Assembly: GCA_047920935.1 (NCBI GenBank)
Contig: JBLRXD010000023.1
Location: 1-25,080 of the forward strand
Direction of reading: 5' to 3'
Source: UBA7803 sp047920935
GTDB taxonomy: Bacteria > Pseudomonadota > Gammaproteobacteria > Pseudomonadales > Azotimanducaceae
DNA length: 25,080 nucleotides
Shown: piece after piece, positions 24,026-25,080 of the stretch
How positions within the stretch are numbered: position 1 is the first letter of the stretch
How the letters are laid out: every line of letters starts with the position of its first letter
Made by a program: the position numbers and the translations under genes
Notes under the pieces: generated by a model
The model's database searches: none
Told to the model about the DNA's origin: nothing
Seen by the model: only the letters and a program-made list of their open reading frames with translations

Positions 24026-25018
24026 ATGAACAGCAAGGCAAGTCGGCTCTTTTCTCTGGCGGAGCTGGAGCGCGCGGCCGACGTGGTCTACGGCGTCATG
24101 GCGCCCACGCCGCAGTACGCCTGGCCGCTGCTGGCGACGCAAAGCGGCTGCGAAGTGTGGGTGAAGCATGAGAATCACACCCCGACCGGGGCATTCAAGG
24201 TTCGCGGTGGCCTGGTGTTTCTGGAGCAGCTGCATCGGCAGAATCGCCTGCCCCGCGGATTCGTCACCGCCACCCGCGGCAATCACGGCCAGAGCATTCC
24301 CTTTGCCGCGCGCCGGCACGGTGTGCCGGTGACGGTGGTGGTGCCGCGGGGCAACAGCGAGGAGAAGAACCAGGCGATGCAGGCCTGGGGCGCCGAGCTG
24401 GTGGTGCACGGTGATGATTTCGACGAGGCGCGGCTGGAGGCGGCGCGGCTTGCACAGGCGCGGGGATTGATGTTCGCCCCATCGTTTCATCCGGCGCTGG
24501 TGCTCGGGGTGGCGACCTACGCACTGGAGTTGTTTCGCGCGGCGCCGGATCTGGATGTGGTGTACGCGCCCATCGGTATGGGTTCCGGTATCTATGGGCT
24601 GATCGGCACCCGCGATCTGCTCGGGCTCGCCACCGAGATCGTCGGCGTGGTCTCGGCCCACGCGCCGGCGTTCGCTCGCTCCGTCGAGCAGGGTACCGTG
24701 GTGGAAACCGCTACGGCCCGCACCTTTGCCGACGGTATGGCCTGTCGAGTGCCCATGCCCGAGGCATTCGACGTCATCCGCCGCGGGGTTTCGAGAATCG
24801 TCGAGGTAACCGACGACCAGGTGGCCGAGGCGATGCGCGACTTGTACCGGGCGACCCACAACGTAGCGGAAGGGGCGGGAGCCGCGGCAATGGCCGCGCT
24901 CACCCGGGAACAGGACGCGCAGCGCGGCCGGCGCGTGGCGGTTGCCCTCACCGGCGGTAACGTCGACAGCGACGTATTAGCCACGGTGCTGGCCGGGGGC
25001 ACGCCGCTGCCGGCGTGA
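24026..25018 (+). CDS. Threonine/serine dehydratase-like PLP enzyme (fold type II)
   Basis: A 330-residue protein of the tryptophan synthase beta-like PLP superfamily, similar to catabolic threonine dehydratases that release 2-oxo acid and ammonia via an enamine. The PLP Lys is K58 in HTPTGAFKVRGG; the substrate-carboxylate loop reads TATRGNHGQS (usual ASAGNHAQG); the phosphate-binding glycine loop is GMGSG rather than the common GGGG, a divergent form. The C-terminal VALTGGNVD matches the usual S/T-G-G-N strand. No ACT regulatory domain is present, as in catabolic enzymes. The ribosome site is weak. The substrate could be threonine, serine, 3-hydroxyaspartate or another beta-hydroxy amino acid. 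Confidence 0.85.
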   Translation: MNSKASRLFSLAELERAADVVYGVMAPTPQYAWPLLATQSGCEVWVKHENHTPTGAFKVRGGLVFLEQLHRQNRLPRGFVTATRGNHGQSIPFAARRHGVPVTVVVPRGNSEEKNQAMQAWGAELVVHGDDFDEARLEAARLAQARGLMFAPSFHPALVLGVATYALELFRAAPDLDVVYAPIGMGSGIYGLIGTRDLLGLATEIVGVVSAHAPAFARSVEQGTVVETATARTFADGMACRVPMPEAFDVIRRGVSRIVEVTDDQVAEAMRDLYRATHNVAEGAGAAAMAALTREQDAQRGRRVAVALTGGNVDSDVLATVLAGGTPLPA

Positions 25019-25029
25019 GCCCCCCACCC

Positions 25030-25070
25030 GTAGGAGCGACCAAGCGGCCTGCGGCCGCCGCGGTCGCTTG
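25030..25070. repeat. REP-like palindromic element at the right edge
   Basis: GTAGGAGCGACC opens the element and GGTCGCTTG closes it. AGCGACC (25035-25041) pairs with GGTCGCT (25062-25068), with an inner GCGG/CCGC extension. It starts 12 bp after the dehydratase stop and may also act in 3'-end stability or termination. Confidence 0.75.
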
Positions 25071-25080
25071 AGGAAAAGCG

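Overview
The window looks like a chromosomal segment of a high-GC (about 65% by eye) gammaproteobacterium, probably free-living and possibly marine. The evidence is gene content (three-gene PntAA/PntAB/PntB transhydrogenase, TakP-like TRAP transporter, CMPAR-type sulfatase, aerobic CODH/xanthine-dehydrogenase-type enzyme) and scattered REP-like palindromes built on GTAGGAGC...GCTCCTAC. The assignment is inferred; no rRNA or tRNA gene is present to anchor it. I see 24 protein genes, one of them cut by the left edge. No CRISPR array, insertion sequence or phage gene was found.

Left end (1-2340): a lower-GC block on the minus strand. It encodes a membrane-anchored class III adenylate cyclase and, overlapping its 3' end by 23 bp, a PilZ-domain protein that runs off the window and appears to enter a GNAT-like domain. 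This is a candidate two-nucleotide (cAMP and c-di-GMP) signalling operon. Next (2369-5649) come a RidA-family protein divergent from a HisN-type phosphatase and a luciferase-like oxidoreductase. They are followed by an intergenic block holding a good promoter, CU-rich loops and an intrinsic terminator, which I propose as a small RNA, and then purN.

Middle (5646-14752): a MaoC-type hot-dog protein is translationally coupled to purN and diverges from a fused double ArsA/Get3-like ATPase. The linker of that ATPase is encoded by a REP-like palindromic element. A TRAP transporter operon (dctP-dctQ-dctM, minus strand) diverges from pntAA-pntAB-pntB. The shared intergenic region carries two clean palindromes.

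Right (14788-25080): a MarR regulator and a type I sulfatase (minus strand) diverge from a six-gene plus-strand run: nitroreductase, CoxG-like membrane anchor, CoxS-, CoxL- and CoxM-like subunits of a form II (AYRGAGR) molybdenum hydroxylase, and a secreted Ca2+-dependent phosphoinositide-type phospholipase C. A second REP-like element encodes part of the C-terminal tail of the phospholipase and also supplies the stop codon of the convergent SDR gene. A threonine dehydratase-like PLP enzyme, divergent from the SDR and preceded by a promoter with a dyad, closes the window with another REP-like element.

The most interesting items are the candidate sRNA at about 4911-5055, the cyclase/PilZ-GNAT pair, the REP elements used as coding sequence, and the complementary P-loop lysine losses in the double ATPase.
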